DNA from: Pseudomonadota bacterium
GTDB taxonomy: Bacteria > Pseudomonadota > Gammaproteobacteria > Burkholderiales > JABEVD01
Length of the DNA: 64,000 nt
Direction: 5' to 3'
Assembly (NCBI GenBank): GCA_021802545.1
Contig: JAJZRS010000004.1
Span: 83,865-147,864, forward strand
Positions 30,505-42,952 of this stretch are shown in pieces. Position 1 is the stretch's first letter. The number at the start of each line of letters is the position of its first letter. The notes under the pieces were generated by a model that was given only the letters and a program-made list of their open reading frames with translations, searched no databases and was not told the DNA's origin. The translations under genes and the position numbers were made by a program.

Positions 30505-31671
30505 TCAAGTCTTACACGCGCCGCGCCTCAGCCACGCCAGGATAACCATGCCGACGAAGATCGAAAGTCCGAAATAGGCGACGGACAGCTTTTCCGGAAT
30601 GCCGGCTTTTTCGATTCCCGCATAAATGCCCAGCATGGAAAAGATGGCCAGGTTTTCGAAGAAATTCTGCACGGCGAGTGCACTTCCCGATCCGGTCAGC
30701 TCGTGCCCACGCACCTGGAGCAGCGCATTGAGCGGCACGACGTACAGTCCGCCGCAAAAGCCGATAGCGGCGAGCAGCAGCATCGCCATCGGCTCGCTAT
30801 GCACATGGGAGAGAATCGCGATCAGCGGGCCGATCGCAATTCCAGGAATCAATGCGGCCCGCTTCGCCCATGCCGATGCAGCCAATGCGCCGAACACGAT
30901 CCCGATTGCGACGACACCGATCAGAATGCCAGGCGTCCTGTTGTCGAAAAGCGAAAGCGCGGCAGGCACCCAGGCGAAGAGGGCAATGCGCAGGGTCGCC
31001 CCAGTTCCCCAGAAAAGGCTGGTTCCTGCCAGGGTGAAGCGCGCATCGCTGTCCCTGAGCAGCCGATTGAAAGCGGAAAAGAAGCGGGGAAACGCATTTC
31101 CGAAGGAGATATCCTGCTTGGCGGGCGGCAATCCTGGAATCGCAAGATTGATGAACGCCGCCATGCCGTAGGCTGACAGCGTCATGACGATGCCCATTCT
31201 CACGGAATGATCTGAAACCAGTCCGCCCGCAATGGCCCCCGAAATGATCGCGAAAATGGTAGAGCCTTCCATCCAGCCGTTCGCTTCAACCAGCTTGTCC
31301 TTCTCGAAAAGCTCGGGAAGGATGCCGTACTTGGCCGGCGAATAGGCGGCAGCACCGGCGCCCACGACGGCGAAGCACAGAAGCGGGTCGAGCCCTGCGG
31401 GCATGAGCGCAGCGCCCGAAAATTTCAGCGCATTGCTCAGCATCATCGCCCTGGACTTGGGCATGGCATCGGCAATCGAACCGACAAACGGGGCCAGCAA
31501 AATGAAAGGCAGGGCGAAGATTCCCTGCAGCAGGGGAGCGTGCGCTTCGGCATGCCCTGCTTTCAGGAGAGCGATGGCAATGACCAGAAGCGCGTTGTCT
31601 GCGAAGGCGGAAAGAAACTGTGCGGAAAGAACCGCCGCAAGCGGGTTGCGCTCAGCCCTTTGTCTTGTCAC
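30505..31671 (-). CDS. lplT: MFS lysophospholipid transporter LplT-like
   Basis: [48 protein letters not shown] typical of LplT. Confidence 0.82.
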   Translation of the reverse strand: MTRQRAERNPLAAVLSAQFLSAFADNALLVIAIALLKAGHAEAHAPLLQGIFALPFILLAPFVGSIADAMPKSRAMMLSNALKFSGAALMPAGLDPLLCFAVVGAGAAAYSPAKYGILPELFEKDKLVEANGWMEGSTIFAIISGAIAGGLVSDHSVRMGIVMTLSAYGMAAFINLAIPGLPPAKQDISFGNAFPRFFSAFNRLLRDSDARFTLAGTSLFWGTGATLRIALFAWVPAALSLFDNRTPGILIGVVAIGIVFGALAASAWAKRAALIPGIAIGPLIAILSHVHSEPMAMLLLAAIGFCGGLYVVPLNALLQVRGHELTGSGSALAVQNFFENLAIFSMLGIYAGIEKAGIPEKLSVAYFGLSIFVGMVILAWLRRGACKT

Positions 31672-32449
31672 GCTCGATGAGGGCGTAAGCGGAATGGTTG
31701 TGGATCGACTCGAAATTCTCGGATTCCACGATGTAGCCGTCTATCCGCTTGTCCCGGTTCAGCGCAGCCGCAACGTCCCTCACCATGTCCTCGACGAATT
31801 TGGGATTGTCATAGGCGTGCTCGGTTACGTATTTTTCGTCAGGACGTTTGAGCAGTCCATAGAGTTCGCAGGAAGCCTGGCCCTCGACGATGCCGACGAT
31901 GTCCTCGATCCACACGAAGTCGTTCGTGCAGGCGGTGACTGTCACATGGGAGCGCTGGTTGTGCGCGCCGTAATCCGATATTTTCTTGGAGCATGGGCAA
32001 AGGCTGGTGACCGGAACCAGCACCTTCATCTTGAAGCGGTATTTCCCCTTCTCGATTTCGCCGATGAACGTGACATCGTAATCGAGCAGGCTCTGCACCC
32101 CTGAGACGGGGGCGGACTTGTTGACGAAATAGGGGAAACTCATCTCGATGTAGCCGGACTCCGCTTCGAGCTTTTCGACCATCTGGCGAAGCATGCTCTC
32201 GAAAGACTCGACCGAGATTTCGCGCTCTCTGCCGTTCAGGATTTCGACGAAACGCGACATGTGCGTCCCCTTGAAATTGTGGGGAAGATGGACGTACATG
32301 TTGAAGATGGCAACGGTATGCTGTACGCCTCCGCTCCTGTCCGCCACCTTCACGGGATGCCTGATCGATTTGATGCCCACCCTGTTGATGGCAAGGCGCC
32401 TCAGGTCTTCCGTGCTCTGCACGTCGGGGATATTGTCTGCTGGAGTCAC
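31652..32449 (-). CDS. folE2: GTP cyclohydrolase FolE2 (type IB)
   Basis: [70 protein letters not shown] start. Confidence 0.94.
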   Translation of the reverse strand: MTPADNIPDVQSTEDLRRLAINRVGIKSIRHPVKVADRSGGVQHTVAIFNMYVHLPHNFKGTHMSRFVEILNGREREISVESFESMLRQMVEKLEAESGYIEMSFPYFVNKSAPVSGVQSLLDYDVTFIGEIEKGKYRFKMKVLVPVTSLCPCSKKISDYGAHNQRSHVTVTACTNDFVWIEDIVGIVEGQASCELYGLLKRPDEKYVTEHAYDNPKFVEDMVRDVAAALNRDKRIDGYIVESENFESIHNHSAYALIERDKTKG

Positions 32450-32509
32450 TTCATTCCTTCATGTTCATGCTTACAGGGGATTATAGCCGCCGCACAATCC
32501 CGAGTAAAC

Positions 32510-34360
32510 TTATCGGATTATCGCCAGCCTTTCCCTGACTGCATAGGCGATGCCTGCAGCATCCAGCAGGCATTCCGAAAGGAGGACGGATGAGTCCCCC
32601 TGCTCGATGTATTCGTCCGGAAGACCCAGATTCTGCAGGGGAATACTGATTGCGTGGCGTGCAAGGCATTCTGCGACAGCGCTGCCTGCCCCGCCCATGA
32701 CCGCGTTTTCCTCGACCGTCACCAGCAGTTCGTGGCTTGCCGCAAGTTCGAGAATCAGCTGCTCGTCGATCGGCTTGATAAAGCGCATATTGGCGACCGT
32801 CGCATCGAGTTCTTCCCCCGCGCTCAGGGAAGGCCCCACCATCGAACCGAAGGCGAGCAATGCGACCTTCTTCCCGGATCGAACGATCTGGCCGCGCCCG
32901 ACTTCCAGCGCTTTCATCTCGGATTCGACTTCGACTCCGGGTCCATGTCCCCTCGGATAGCGCACCGCGACAGGCGAATTCATCGAGAAAGCCGTATACA
33001 GCATCTGCCTCAACTCGTTCTCGCTGGAGGCCGCCATCACCGTCATGTTCGGAATGCAGCGCATGAAGGAAAGGTCGAAGCTGCCTGCATGGGTGGGGCC
33101 GTCCGCCCCAACAAGCCCTGCCCTGTCGATGGCAAACACGACGGGGAGGTTCTGGATCGCAATATCGTGAATCAGCTGGTCATAGGCTCTCTGCAAAAAA
33201 GTCGAATAGATCGCAACAACCGGCTTGAATCCTTCACAAGCAAGGCCCGCAGCGAAAGTAAGCGCATGCTGCTCAGCGATGCCGACATCGAAATAGCGCG
33301 CCGGGAAACGCTCTGAAAATTCGACCATGCCCGAACCTTCGCGCATCGCAGGCGTGATGGCGACCATTTTTTCTTCCTGTTCGGCCATGTCGCAGAGCCA
33401 TTTCCCGAACACTTCCGTATAGGTCGGCTTCTTTCGAGCGCCGCCCACGATCCCTTCTTTGGAATCGAATTTGCCGACGCCATGATAGAGAATCGGATCC
33501 TGCTCGGCCCGATCGTATCCCTTCCCCTTTTTCGTCACGACATGCAGAAACTGCGGGCCTTCGAGCTTCTTGACATTGGACAGGGTGGAAATGAGCACGT
33601 CGAGATCGTGGCCGTCTATGGGGCCGATGTAATTGAAGCCAAATTCCTCGAACAGCGTTCCCGGAATCACCATGCCCTTGACATGCTCTTCCGCGCGTTT
33701 GGCAAGCTCCAGAACAGGAGGAACAACCTTCAGCACCTTTTCTCCGGCGCGCCTTGCCGCCGAATAGAAGCTGCCCGAAAGCAGCCTTGCAAGATAATTG
33801 TCGAGCGCACCCACGTTTCTCGAAATGGACATCTCGTTGTCGTTCAGGATGACCAGCAGATTGGCGTCCATCGCTCCTGCATTGTTGAGCGCCTCGAAAG
33901 CCATGCCGCCCGTCATCGCGCCGTCCCCGATCACGGCAATCGCGCGGCGCTGTATCCCTTCGAGCCTGGCGGCAACCGCCATGCCGAGCGCGGCGCTGAT
34001 CGACGTGCTTGAATGCGCCGTGCCGAAAGCATCGTATTCGCTCTCGCTGCGCTTCGGAAAGCCGGATATGCCGCCTTTCATCCTGAGCTTGCCCATCGAA
34101 TCGCGCCTGCCCGTCAGGATCTTGTGCGCATAGGTCTGGTGACCCACGTCCCAGATGATCCTGTCATAAGGCGTGTTGAACACGTAATGCAACGCGACGG
34201 TCAGCTCGACCGTGCCCAGATTCGATGAAAGATGCCCGCCCGTTGCGCTCACCGATTCGATCACGTATTGCCGCAATTCTTCCGCGAGCTTGCCGAGCGA
34301 CTTCCTGTCCAATCCTCTCAAGTCTTCCGGAGAACCGATCTGATTCAGAAGCGCATCCAT
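32510..34360 (-). CDS. dxs: 1-deoxy-D-xylulose-5-phosphate synthase
   Basis: 616 aa; [38 protein letters not shown]. Confidence 0.97.
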   Translation of the reverse strand: MDALLNQIGSPEDLRGLDRKSLGKLAEELRQYVIESVSATGGHLSSNLGTVELTVALHYVFNTPYDRIIWDVGHQTYAHKILTGRRDSMGKLRMKGGISGFPKRSESEYDAFGTAHSSTSISAALGMAVAARLEGIQRRAIAVIGDGAMTGGMAFEALNNAGAMDANLLVILNDNEMSISRNVGALDNYLARLLSGSFYSAARRAGEKVLKVVPPVLELAKRAEEHVKGMVIPGTLFEEFGFNYIGPIDGHDLDVLISTLSNVKKLEGPQFLHVVTKKGKGYDRAEQDPILYHGVGKFDSKEGIVGGARKKPTYTEVFGKWLCDMAEQEEKMVAITPAMREGSGMVEFSERFPARYFDVGIAEQHALTFAAGLACEGFKPVVAIYSTFLQRAYDQLIHDIAIQNLPVVFAIDRAGLVGADGPTHAGSFDLSFMRCIPNMTVMAASSENELRQMLYTAFSMNSPVAVRYPRGHGPGVEVESEMKALEVGRGQIVRSGKKVALLAFGSMVGPSLSAGEELDATVANMRFIKPIDEQLILELAASHELLVTVEENAVMGGAGSAVAECLARHAISIPLQNLGLPDEYIEQGDSSVLLSECLLDAAGIAYAVRERLAIIR

Positions 34361-35247
34361 CAGAATTGCCTCCTCACCACGAAACTGGCCATCTCAGCCA
34401 AACGCGATGCGCGGTCCCCGAACATGGACAGGGATTCCAATGCGGAGCCGTGAAGCTCCTCGGCCATCTCCCTTGCCGCCTTGGCTCCAAGAAGCGAAAC
34501 GTAGGTGGGTTTGTTGTCCTGGCTGTCCTTTCCCGCTGTCTTGCCGAGCGTCGCCGTCGATGATTCGGCATCGAGCACGTCGTCGATGACCTGGAAGGCA
34601 AGCCCGATCGACTTGGCGAAATGATCGAGCTTGGCCAATTCCGCCTCGTTGATCTTTCCGCAATAGGCGCCGAGCAGGACGGATGCGCGGATCAACTCCC
34701 CCGTTTTCCTGATGTGCATGGCCTCGAGTTCTGGCAGATCGAGGCGCTTGCCGACGCTCTCTAGATCGATGGCCTGCCCGCCGGCCATCCCTCTCGACCC
34801 CGAAGCATGCGCCAGCAACCTGATCATTTCGACCTGGTTCTTGCCTGACAGGCGATCGGATGCGAGCACTTCGAAGGCGAGCGATTGCAGGCTGTCACCC
34901 ACGAGCAATGCAGTCGCCTCGTCGTATTCGACATGGCAGGTCGGTTTTCCGCGCCTCAGGACGTCGTCGTCCATGGAGGGCAGGTCGTCGTGCACAAGGG
35001 AATAGGCGTGGATCAGTTCGACCGCGCAGGAAGCGAACTGGACTTTCGCCTCGTCCGCACCCGCCAGTTCTCCGGCTGCATGGACAAGCAGCGGCCTCAC
35101 CCGCTTTCCGCCGCCGAGAACCGCATAGCGCATGGCGCCGTGCAGGCGCCTGGGCTGCACGTCCGCTTCCGGCAGGCATGCTTCGAGCGCAGATTCCATC
35201 CTCGCCTGGCGAGCATGCACCCAGGACTGGAAATCCTCACTTGTCAT
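34360..35247 (-). CDS. ispA: Farnesyl diphosphate synthase
   Basis: [48 protein letters not shown]. Confidence 0.95.
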   Translation of the reverse strand: MTSEDFQSWVHARQARMESALEACLPEADVQPRRLHGAMRYAVLGGGKRVRPLLVHAAGELAGADEAKVQFASCAVELIHAYSLVHDDLPSMDDDVLRRGKPTCHVEYDEATALLVGDSLQSLAFEVLASDRLSGKNQVEMIRLLAHASGSRGMAGGQAIDLESVGKRLDLPELEAMHIRKTGELIRASVLLGAYCGKINEAELAKLDHFAKSIGLAFQVIDDVLDAESSTATLGKTAGKDSQDNKPTYVSLLGAKAAREMAEELHGSALESLSMFGDRASRLAEMASFVVRRQF

Positions 35248-35467
35248 CGGAAATCCAGTTCTTCAGGGTATCGCCTTCGAGAATCTCGACCTGCTGCTCC
35301 GCATCTTTCAGTGCACTCTGGCAATACTGGAGCAGAAATGCGCCGCGCTTGTATGCGGCCAATGAATCTTCAAGGGTCAACTGCCCCGCCTCCATCTTCG
35401 CCACGATCGCTTCGAGCTCAAGAAGGGCGGATTCGAAATTTTCCGGGGATTTTTCCTGTTTGCTCAT
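35237..35467 (-). CDS. xseB: Exodeoxyribonuclease VII small subunit
   Basis: PENFESALLELEAIVAKMEAGQLTLEDSLAAYKRG. Confidence 0.95.
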   Translation of the reverse strand: MSKQEKSPENFESALLELEAIVAKMEAGQLTLEDSLAAYKRGAFLLQYCQSALKDAEQQVEILEGDTLKNWISDDK

Positions 35468-35594
35468 GAAACTTTACCTAAACCGTAAAAATAGCTTAAT
35501 CGAAGCACCCCGGTCAAATGATGAAAGAAATATTGCGCTTTTCGGTTTTTTCATAAAAAATATAACGTTTCACCGTGGGTTTCGTAAGGAAGCG

Positions 35595-36695
35595 ATGATG
35601 TCCGATGCTATCGATCTTTCGGCTGGACTTGCGCCTTTGCCAGCGAGTTGGTATTGCAGTCAGGAAGTGGCGGATCAGGAGAAACGCCTGATCTTCGATG
35701 GCGGGCCCGGCTATGTCGGGCATGAACTGATGGTGCCCAACATGGGCGACTTCCACGTCTTCAACTGGATGGGGGATTCCAAGCTCCTCATCAGGAACGA
35801 GAAGGGCGTGGAGCTCCTGAGCAATATCTGCAGGCATCGCCAGGCGACCATGCTCGAAGGCAGGGGAAACGCCAGGAACATCGTCTGCCCGCTCCATCGC
35901 TGGACCTACGATCTCAGCGGGAAGCTCATCGGCGCGCCCCATTTCCCCGAAAACCCATGTCTCGATCTCGGCAAGACGCCGTTATCCAGCTGGAACGGCA
36001 TGCTTTTTTCCGGAAAGCGCGACGTCCAGCAAGATCTGGCCAGTTTCTCCTGCTTCAAGGACATCGATTTTTCCAACCATGTTTTTGACAGGGTGCAGAT
36101 CGATGAATACGACTGCAACTGGAAGACATTCATCGAAGTCTATCTCGAGGATTACCATGTCGCTCCTTGCCATCCCGGGCTCGACAGTTTCGTCGATTGC
36201 GACGCACTGGTCTGGGAATTCGGCGACTGGTACAGCGTTCAGGTGGTCGGCGCGAGATACGCGAAGGTGCGCGCAGGCAGCCCGGTCTACCAGAATTGGC
36301 GCGATCTCATTCTGAAATACGATCACGGCAAGGAATTTTCTCGCGGGGCGATCTGGGTGGTCTATTACCCGAACATCATGATCGAATGGTATCCCCATGT
36401 GCTCGTGATCAGCACCGTCGTGCCCAGAGGTCCGGACCATTGCACGAACATCGTTGAATTCTATTATCCGGAGGACATCGCGCTGTTCGAGCGGGATCTG
36501 GTCGAGGCGGAAAAAGCCGCCTATCAGGAAACAGCGGTGGAAGATGCCGTCATCTGCAGGAAAATGACGGAAGGACGCAAGGCGCTCTATCAGGCAGGCA
36601 TTTCGGAAGAAGGCCCTTACCAGTCACCGATGGAAGATGGGATGAGGCATTTCCACGATTTCCTGATGAGAGAAATCTCGCCCCACCTGGAATGA
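35595..36695 (+). CDS. Rieske [2Fe-2S] non-heme iron oxygenase alpha-subunit-like protein
   Basis: Rieske CRH-X17-CPLH (ICRHRQATMLEGRGNARNIVCPLHRWTYDLSG) and mononuclear iron HX4H (EDYHVAPCHP). Confidence 0.9.
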   Translation: MMSDAIDLSAGLAPLPASWYCSQEVADQEKRLIFDGGPGYVGHELMVPNMGDFHVFNWMGDSKLLIRNEKGVELLSNICRHRQATMLEGRGNARNIVCPLHRWTYDLSGKLIGAPHFPENPCLDLGKTPLSSWNGMLFSGKRDVQQDLASFSCFKDIDFSNHVFDRVQIDEYDCNWKTFIEVYLEDYHVAPCHPGLDSFVDCDALVWEFGDWYSVQVVGARYAKVRAGSPVYQNWRDLILKYDHGKEFSRGAIWVVYYPNIMIEWYPHVLVISTVVPRGPDHCTNIVEFYYPEDIALFERDLVEAEKAAYQETAVEDAVICRKMTEGRKALYQAGISEEGPYQSPMEDGMRHFHDFLMREISPHLE

Positions 36696-36708
36696 TTTCC
36701 TCGACATC

Positions 36709-37926
36709 GTGGGATACCTAGCGCAGCTTCTGGACGGGCGCCCTGGCGCCATCGCCCAGGGAACAGCCATTGCCGCCTGCATTTTCGCAGCATGGCTCTC
36801 ATCCTACCTCACAGCGCGGAAAACCGGCATCGGAGAATCGAAAAGACTCCTTTTCCCCTATTCCCTGCTGGCCAGCCTCTTGATCGGAAAAGGGCTGCTC
36901 GGCCATCTGCACCTGCCCTTTGCGCTCATCGACATCGCGCTTCAGCTGGTCATCGCGCTTGCGGTCATCCGCACCCTGGTCTACATGCTGCAGACCATCT
37001 TCACGCAAAAGCCTTGGATCGCATCGCTCGAGCGCGCTGTTGCATGGCTGATCTGGATCGTACTGGCGCTGCATATCTCCGGCCTTTCCCGCGGCATCCT
37101 CGAATCCCTCGACGAAATCAGCTTCACCTTCGGCAAGGAAAGGATATCCGTCCTGATCGTCATGCAGGCGCTGGTCGTCGTCGCGGCAAGCTTCCTGGTT
37201 TCGCTCTGGGCAAGCCGCGCCATCGAAAAGAAGATCATGGCAGCGGATCTCATGGACATGAACCTCAAGGTCATGCTCACCAAGATCACCCGGACGCTTT
37301 TCATCATCGCCGCATCCATAGCCACCTTGTCTGCTGCAGGCATCGACATGACGGCGCTTTCGATGTTCGGCGGAGCGCTCGGCGTCGGCCTCGGCCTGGG
37401 ACTGCAGAAAATCGCCAGCAATTACGTGAGCGGCTTCATCATCCTGCTCGACCGTTCGATCCACATCAATGACATCATCAGCGTCGAAGGCAAGATGGGC
37501 GTGCTGACCAAGCTCACGACCCGCTACGTCGTGCTGAAAAGCCCGGACGGGAGCGAATCCTTGATCCCGAACGATACCTTGATCACCTCCACCGTGGTCA
37601 ACCACACCTACACGGACAGACAGGTGAGGCTCGCCGCCCCTGTCCAGGTCGGCTACTCGAGCGATCTGGAGCTCGCCATGAAAATCATGGTGGACGCTGC
37701 AAGTCACCAGAAGCGAGTGCTCGCAGACCCGGAGCCTCAAGTGTATCTGAAGGAATTCGCCGACAGCGGCATCAATCTCGAACTCGGGTTCTGGATTTCA
37801 GATCTCGAAGAAGGACGGCTCGGACTGATCTCGGACATCAACCTCGAGATCTGGCGGGAATTCAAAAAGCACGGCATCGAGATCCCCTTCCCGCAAAGGG
37901 AAGTGAGGCTGCTCGGGCCACAATAA
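36709..37926 (+). CDS. MscS-family mechanosensitive ion channel
   Basis: GGALGVGLGLGLQKIASNYVSGFIILLDRSIHINDII TM3/beta motif. Confidence 0.92.
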   Translation: MGYLAQLLDGRPGAIAQGTAIAACIFAAWLSSYLTARKTGIGESKRLLFPYSLLASLLIGKGLLGHLHLPFALIDIALQLVIALAVIRTLVYMLQTIFTQKPWIASLERAVAWLIWIVLALHISGLSRGILESLDEISFTFGKERISVLIVMQALVVVAASFLVSLWASRAIEKKIMAADLMDMNLKVMLTKITRTLFIIAASIATLSAAGIDMTALSMFGGALGVGLGLGLQKIASNYVSGFIILLDRSIHINDIISVEGKMGVLTKLTTRYVVLKSPDGSESLIPNDTLITSTVVNHTYTDRQVRLAAPVQVGYSSDLELAMKIMVDAASHQKRVLADPEPQVYLKEFADSGINLELGFWISDLEEGRLGLISDINLEIWREFKKHGIEIPFPQREVRLLGPQ

Positions 37927-37941
37927 TCTTACGGAGCATCC

Positions 37942-40113
37942 ATGGACGAACAACTGCGCAAGAATGCGCTCGACTATCATCGCCACCCCCAGCCCGGAAA
38001 AATCGCCGTGGTTCCCACCAAGGGACTCACCAACCAGAGCGACCTCGGCCTGGCTTACACGCCGGGGGTCGCCGCTGTATGCGAGGCCATCTTCGAAGAC
38101 CCTGAAGAATCATTCAACCTGACGGCAAGGGGGAACCTCGTCGCCGTCGTCACCAACGGCACAGCCGTGCTCGGCTTGGGCGCAATCGGCCCGCTCGCCT
38201 CCAAACCCGTCATGGAGGGAAAGGGGGTGCTGTTCAAGAAATTTGCAGGCATCGACGTTTTCGACATCGAAATCGACGAGCGAGACCCTGACAAGCTCGT
38301 CGACATCATCGCGAGCCTTGAGCCCACTTTCGGCGGAATCAATCTCGAGGACATCAAGGCGCCTGAATGCTTCGAGGTGGAAAGAAAACTGCGGGAAAGA
38401 ATGCACATCCCCGTCTTCCACGATGACCAGCACGGCACGGCGATCATCGTGGGCGCCGCCGTCATCAACGGCCTCAAGGTGGTGGACAAGGCCATCGGCA
38501 GCGTGAAGCTCGTCGTCTCCGGTGCAGGCGCCGCTGCGCTCGCCTGCCTCGACATGCTGGTGAGCCTGGGCCTGGCCAGGGAAAACATCTACGTGACGGA
38601 CATCAAGGGCGTGGTCTATGAGGGGCGCGTCGAGGAGATGGATCAGAACAAGGCGCGTTATGCGAGAAAGACGGATGCGAGAACGCTGAATGACGTGATC
38701 CCGGGCGCCGACATATTCCTCGGCCTGTCCGCCGGCGGCGTACTGAAGCCGGAGATGGTCCTGACAATGGCTGAAAATCCGCTCATCCTTGCGCTCGCCA
38801 ACCCCGAGCCAGAAATCCATCCTGCCGCCGCGAAATCCGCAAGACCGGATGCGGTGATCGCTACCGGCCGCTCCGATTATCCCAACCAGGTCAACAACGC
38901 GCTCTGCTTTCCTTTCATTTTCAGGGGGGCGCTCGACGTCGGCGCGACCTCCATCAACGAGGCCATGAAAAAAGCGGCGGTCTTCGCCATCGCAGAGCTT
39001 GCCCACGCCGAACATTCGGATGCCGCAGCCTCAGCGTACGGAGGCGAATTGCCGCCCTTCGGCAGAGACTACCTGATTCCCAAGCCTTTCGATCCGAGGC
39101 TTATCCTCAGGGTCGCCCCCGCGGTAGCGAAAGCGGCCATGGATTCAGGCATCGCCAAACGCCCGATACGCGACTTCGATCTCTACAAGGAACATCTCTC
39201 GCGGTTCATCTATCAGACCGCGCTCGTCATGAAGCCCGTGTTTTCCCTCGCCAAATCCGCATCCAAGCGGGTGATCTACGCTGAAGGCGAAGACGAACGC
39301 GTCCTCCAGGCCATACAGACCGTCGTCGACGAAAAGCTGGCAAGGCCCGTCCTTGCCGGACACCGCGAGGCCATCGCGGCTTCGATTGCCCGTCTCGGCC
39401 TCAGGATACGCGAACACGCCGATTTCGAGATCGTCGAACCAGGCAAGGATGCGACCATGACAGCCGCAGGCCTGTTGAACGAAGGAAAGGTCGACGCATT
39501 GCTTTGCGGCCTCAAGGAAACGTTCGGCTGGCATCTCGACCGCATCAAGATGCTGGTCGGCTTGAAATCCGGGGCGCATACCTTCGCTGCCATGAATCTG
39601 CTCCTGCTGGAGCAAGGCAATATTTTCATTTGCGACACCTATGTCAACCTGGACCCCGATGCGCAGCAGATCGCTGAAATAACGCTGCTCGCTGCCGAAG
39701 AAGTTAAACGGTTCGGCATGAAACCCAAAGTCGCGCTGCTGTCCCATTCCAATTTCGGCAGTTCGAATACCTCTTCCTCGAAAAAAATGCGCCAGGCACT
39801 GGAATGGATCAGCAGCGCATCACCGGAGATCGAAATCGAAGGCGAGATGCATTCCGACGCCGCCTTGTCCGAGGAGATCAGGCGAACCCATGTCGGCAAA
39901 TCGAGGCTCAAGGGCGAGGCAAATCTATTGATCATGCCCAACCTCGATGCGGCGAATATCGCGTTCAACCTGCTCAAGGTGGAGTCTGGGGCAGGCATCA
40001 CTGTCGGCCCCATCCTCCTCGGCACAGCGAAGCCTGCACACATCCTCACCCCTACCGCAACCGTGCGCAGGATCATCAACATGACGGCCGTTGCTGCGAG
40101 CGGCATCATGTAG
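37942..40113 (+). CDS. maeB: NADP-dependent malic enzyme with C-terminal phosphotransacetylase-like domain
   Basis: [37 protein letters not shown]; 723 aa. Confidence 0.95.
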   Translation: MDEQLRKNALDYHRHPQPGKIAVVPTKGLTNQSDLGLAYTPGVAAVCEAIFEDPEESFNLTARGNLVAVVTNGTAVLGLGAIGPLASKPVMEGKGVLFKKFAGIDVFDIEIDERDPDKLVDIIASLEPTFGGINLEDIKAPECFEVERKLRERMHIPVFHDDQHGTAIIVGAAVINGLKVVDKAIGSVKLVVSGAGAAALACLDMLVSLGLARENIYVTDIKGVVYEGRVEEMDQNKARYARKTDARTLNDVIPGADIFLGLSAGGVLKPEMVLTMAENPLILALANPEPEIHPAAAKSARPDAVIATGRSDYPNQVNNALCFPFIFRGALDVGATSINEAMKKAAVFAIAELAHAEHSDAAASAYGGELPPFGRDYLIPKPFDPRLILRVAPAVAKAAMDSGIAKRPIRDFDLYKEHLSRFIYQTALVMKPVFSLAKSASKRVIYAEGEDERVLQAIQTVVDEKLARPVLAGHREAIAASIARLGLRIREHADFEIVEPGKDATMTAAGLLNEGKVDALLCGLKETFGWHLDRIKMLVGLKSGAHTFAAMNLLLLEQGNIFICDTYVNLDPDAQQIAEITLLAAEEVKRFGMKPKVALLSHSNFGSSNTSSSKKMRQALEWISSASPEIEIEGEMHSDAALSEEIRRTHVGKSRLKGEANLLIMPNLDAANIAFNLLKVESGAGITVGPILLGTAKPAHILTPTATVRRIINMTAVAASGIM

Positions 40114-40159
40114 GATTAAGTTTTTTTACGGTAGAATTGGTTTGCAAAAGGAGCCCAAC

Positions 40160-40414
40160 ATGACGCATGTCTTGCACGAACAGGAAATTTCGATGCTGCG
40201 CACGGAAATCGAGATGATGATGAACGAGCGCCGCACATTGCTGCAGGTCGCGGGCGCAGCTGCCGTTTTCGTCGCCAATCTCGATACCGGAAAGCTGCCG
40301 CCCGACATGTACGAATCCGCCGAAATGCTTTCGAAATGCCTCAACGACATCAGCGAGGACACGCTCAAGGAAGCGCTCGAAGGAGTACGGGCCGAGCCTG
40401 TCGAAAGCGATTAG
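40160..40414 (+). CDS. Conserved hypothetical protein
   Basis: 84 aa; AAAAGGAG RBS; followed directly by the next gene. Confidence 0.65.
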   Translation: MTHVLHEQEISMLRTEIEMMMNERRTLLQVAGAAAVFVANLDTGKLPPDMYESAEMLSKCLNDISEDTLKEALEGVRAEPVESD

Positions 40415-41320
40415 ATGACCTTTTTTTCGCTCATCGTGGCATTGCTGCTGGAGCAGGCGCGGCCTTTCTCCGGCAAGGCGTTCGCCTTCATGCTGGATTA
40501 TTTCGGCTGGATCAGAACGCATTTGACGACGGGAGAACACCGTCACGGCATACTGGCCTGGATGCTCGCAGCCCTGCCTCTGACGCTGGCCGTTGGCATC
40601 GTCACCCTGATGCTCCACAAGCTGAATCCCATCCTCGGCTGGGCATGGAATGTGCTCGTGCTGTACTTGACGATGGGCTTCAGGCAATTCAGCCACGCCT
40701 ATACTTCGATAGACAAGGCGCTGAAGGAAGGGGATTTGCAGAAAGCAAGGGATTTGCTTGGGGCATGGAGCGGCGAATGCACGACCGAATACAACTCGGA
40801 GGAAGTGGCGCGGGTCTCGATCGAGCTGGGGCTCGTCTACTCGCATGCCTACGTTTTCGGCGTGATCTTCTTCTTCGCCTTGCTGGGGCCGATGGGCGCC
40901 GTACTTTACCGCTTGGCGACCGCCCTCAATGACGAATGGAACGGACATGAAGAAAATTTGCTCGGCAAGTTTTCTGCCCAGGCCTTCGAGATCATAGACT
41001 GGATACCCTCCAGGCTCACCGCATTGAGCTTCGCCATCGTCGGTGATTTCGAGGATGCCCTGTATTGCTGGAGAACCCAGGCTTTCTCGTGGCGCCCGCT
41101 CGCTCACGGCATCCTGCTGTCGAGCGGCGCAGGCGCTCTGGGGGTGAGGCTGGGCGATGCCCTGCCGGAAGGAGGCTCGAGCCGCTACCGCCCCCTCATG
41201 GGAATCGGAGACGAAGCCGACAGCGCCTACATGCAGAGCGCGGTAGGGCTCATCTGGAGAGGGCTCCTGCTCTGGCTCCTCCTGATCCTGCTGCTCACCA
41301 TAGCCAATCTGATCGGTTAA
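40415..41320 (+). CDS. CobD/CbiB-family (AmpE-like) membrane protein
   Basis: LIVALLLEQARP..., GEAD-like C-terminus, hydrophobic segments. Confidence 0.75.
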   Translation: MTFFSLIVALLLEQARPFSGKAFAFMLDYFGWIRTHLTTGEHRHGILAWMLAALPLTLAVGIVTLMLHKLNPILGWAWNVLVLYLTMGFRQFSHAYTSIDKALKEGDLQKARDLLGAWSGECTTEYNSEEVARVSIELGLVYSHAYVFGVIFFFALLGPMGAVLYRLATALNDEWNGHEENLLGKFSAQAFEIIDWIPSRLTALSFAIVGDFEDALYCWRTQAFSWRPLAHGILLSSGAGALGVRLGDALPEGGSSRYRPLMGIGDEADSAYMQSAVGLIWRGLLLWLLLILLLTIANLIG

Positions 41321-41323
41321 GGC

Positions 41324-42952
41324 ATGAACGTCTCGCTCTCAAACCTCGCCGATCTTGCCGTCACCCTCGATCTGCAAGGTGTCATCCGCAGCGTTGACTC
41401 GGCATCGTCTTTCGAAGCCACAGTCGGCGAAACCTTCCATAGCCTGATCCATCCGGATGATGCGGACAAGCTGACGCAGGCGCTGGAGACCGCCCTGTTT
41501 CTCGAGCAAAAGCAGTCCTTCGTCTGCCGGTTCCTCCGCCAAGAGGACCCGGTATGGGCCGACTGTCATCTCATGCTGGTTTCAGGTTCTGCGCCGCCAG
41601 AATTCGCGCTGGTGGCCTTCGACGTTTCGCATTGGCAGCAAGACGACGGAAACATTTCCCACCTCGCCACGCACGATTCCCTGACCGATCTGCCCAACAG
41701 GACCCTGCTCAACGATCGCATCAAGATCAACATCTCCGCAGTGCAGCGGCAGCAGCAGGCCGGCTTTGCGCTGCAGCTGCTCGATCTCGACGGGTTCAAG
41801 AAAATCAACGATTCGCTCGGCCATGCCGGCGGGGACAAACTGATCAAGGATGTCGCAAAAAGGTTGAAAGGGCTGGTGAGGGAAAGCGATACTCTCGCGC
41901 GGATCGGCGGCGACGAATTCGCATTCATCTTGAGCGGAATCCGCCACGAAAAGGAAACGGAAATCGTCGTCAAGAAAATATTGACCGCGATGCAGCGCCC
42001 TTTCCGCATCGACGGAAACAACCTGTATTTGACGACAAGCATCGGCACCGCCATCTATCCTGAGCACGGAAAGGATCCGGGCACGCTCTTCAAGCATGCG
42101 GAAATGGCCATGTACAGCGCCAAGGAAATGGGCGGAAATTGCTGGCGTTCGTATGACAGGGCGGTCAACCCGGACAGCAGCGACGTCACCCTCGAGTCGG
42201 CGATGCACGAGGGCATGCGCAACGGCGAATTCCTGCTGCACTACCAGCCCATCTTTTGCGCGATATCAGGGAAACTGAAAGGGGCCGAAGCCCTGATGCG
42301 CTGGGAAAACCCGGAAAAGGGCATGATTTCTCCTGGCATTTTCATTCCGATCGCCGAGAGCAGCACGCTCATCGAGCTACTGGGAAGATGGGCACTGCGC
42401 ATGGCCTGCCATCAGGCGAAGCAATGGCTGAGCGAGGCCTCGCCCGATTTCTACATGTCGGTCAATGTCTCGCCGCGGCAGTTCCGGCAGGAGGGACTGC
42501 TGAACATGATCAAGGTAGCGCTCGCTGAATCCGGCCTTCAGCCCTCCAACCTGATGCTTGAAATCACGGAAGGCGTCCTGATGCACGACCCCGAAAAATC
42601 CAACTCGACCCTGAAGGAACTGCGCGAGGCCGGCGTCAAGATCGCCGTTGACGATTTCGGCACGGGCTATTCTTCGCTTGCCTACTTGAAAAAATTCCCC
42701 CTTTCCGTGCTCAAGATCGACAAGTCCTTCGTCGACGAATTGCCGCATATCGAAGATGTGGCTATCATTTCTGCAGTGTTGAGTCTCGCCAAGGGACTGG
42801 GACTGTCCGTCGTGGCCGAAGGCGTCGAGTCCCAGGAACAGCTTGATTTCTTGGCGTCGCGCGGCTGCAATTTAGTCCAAGGATATCTGAAGGGCAGACC
42901 TGTGAGCAGCATCGAATTCCAGAAAAAACATCTGGCCGACAAGCATGAATGA
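41324..42952 (+). CDS. PAS-like/GGDEF/EAL protein (diguanylate cyclase/phosphodiesterase)
   Basis: RIGGDEFAFIL intact GGDEF; KGAEALMRW and DDFGTGYSSLAYLKKFPLSVLKIDKSFV EAL motifs. Confidence 0.93.
   Translation: MNVSLSNLADLAVTLDLQGVIRSVDSASSFEATVGETFHSLIHPDDADKLTQALETALFLEQKQSFVCRFLRQEDPVWADCHLMLVSGSAPPEFALVAFDVSHWQQDDGNISHLATHDSLTDLPNRTLLNDRIKINISAVQRQQQAGFALQLLDLDGFKKINDSLGHAGGDKLIKDVAKRLKGLVRESDTLARIGGDEFAFILSGIRHEKETEIVVKKILTAMQRPFRIDGNNLYLTTSIGTAIYPEHGKDPGTLFKHAEMAMYSAKEMGGNCWRSYDRAVNPDSSDVTLESAMHEGMRNGEFLLHYQPIFCAISGKLKGAEALMRWENPEKGMISPGIFIPIAESSTLIELLGRWALRMACHQAKQWLSEASPDFYMSVNVSPRQFRQEGLLNMIKVALAESGLQPSNLMLEITEGVLMHDPEKSNSTLKELREAGVKIAVDDFGTGYSSLAYLKKFPLSVLKIDKSFVDELPHIEDVAIISAVLSLAKGLGLSVVAEGVESQEQLDFLASRGCNLVQGYLKGRPVSSIEFQKKHLADKHE

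Noticed and set aside
30133-31176. 347-aa plus-strand ORF across HD-GYP and lplT
   Set aside because: Shadow ORF spanning two genes on the opposite strand
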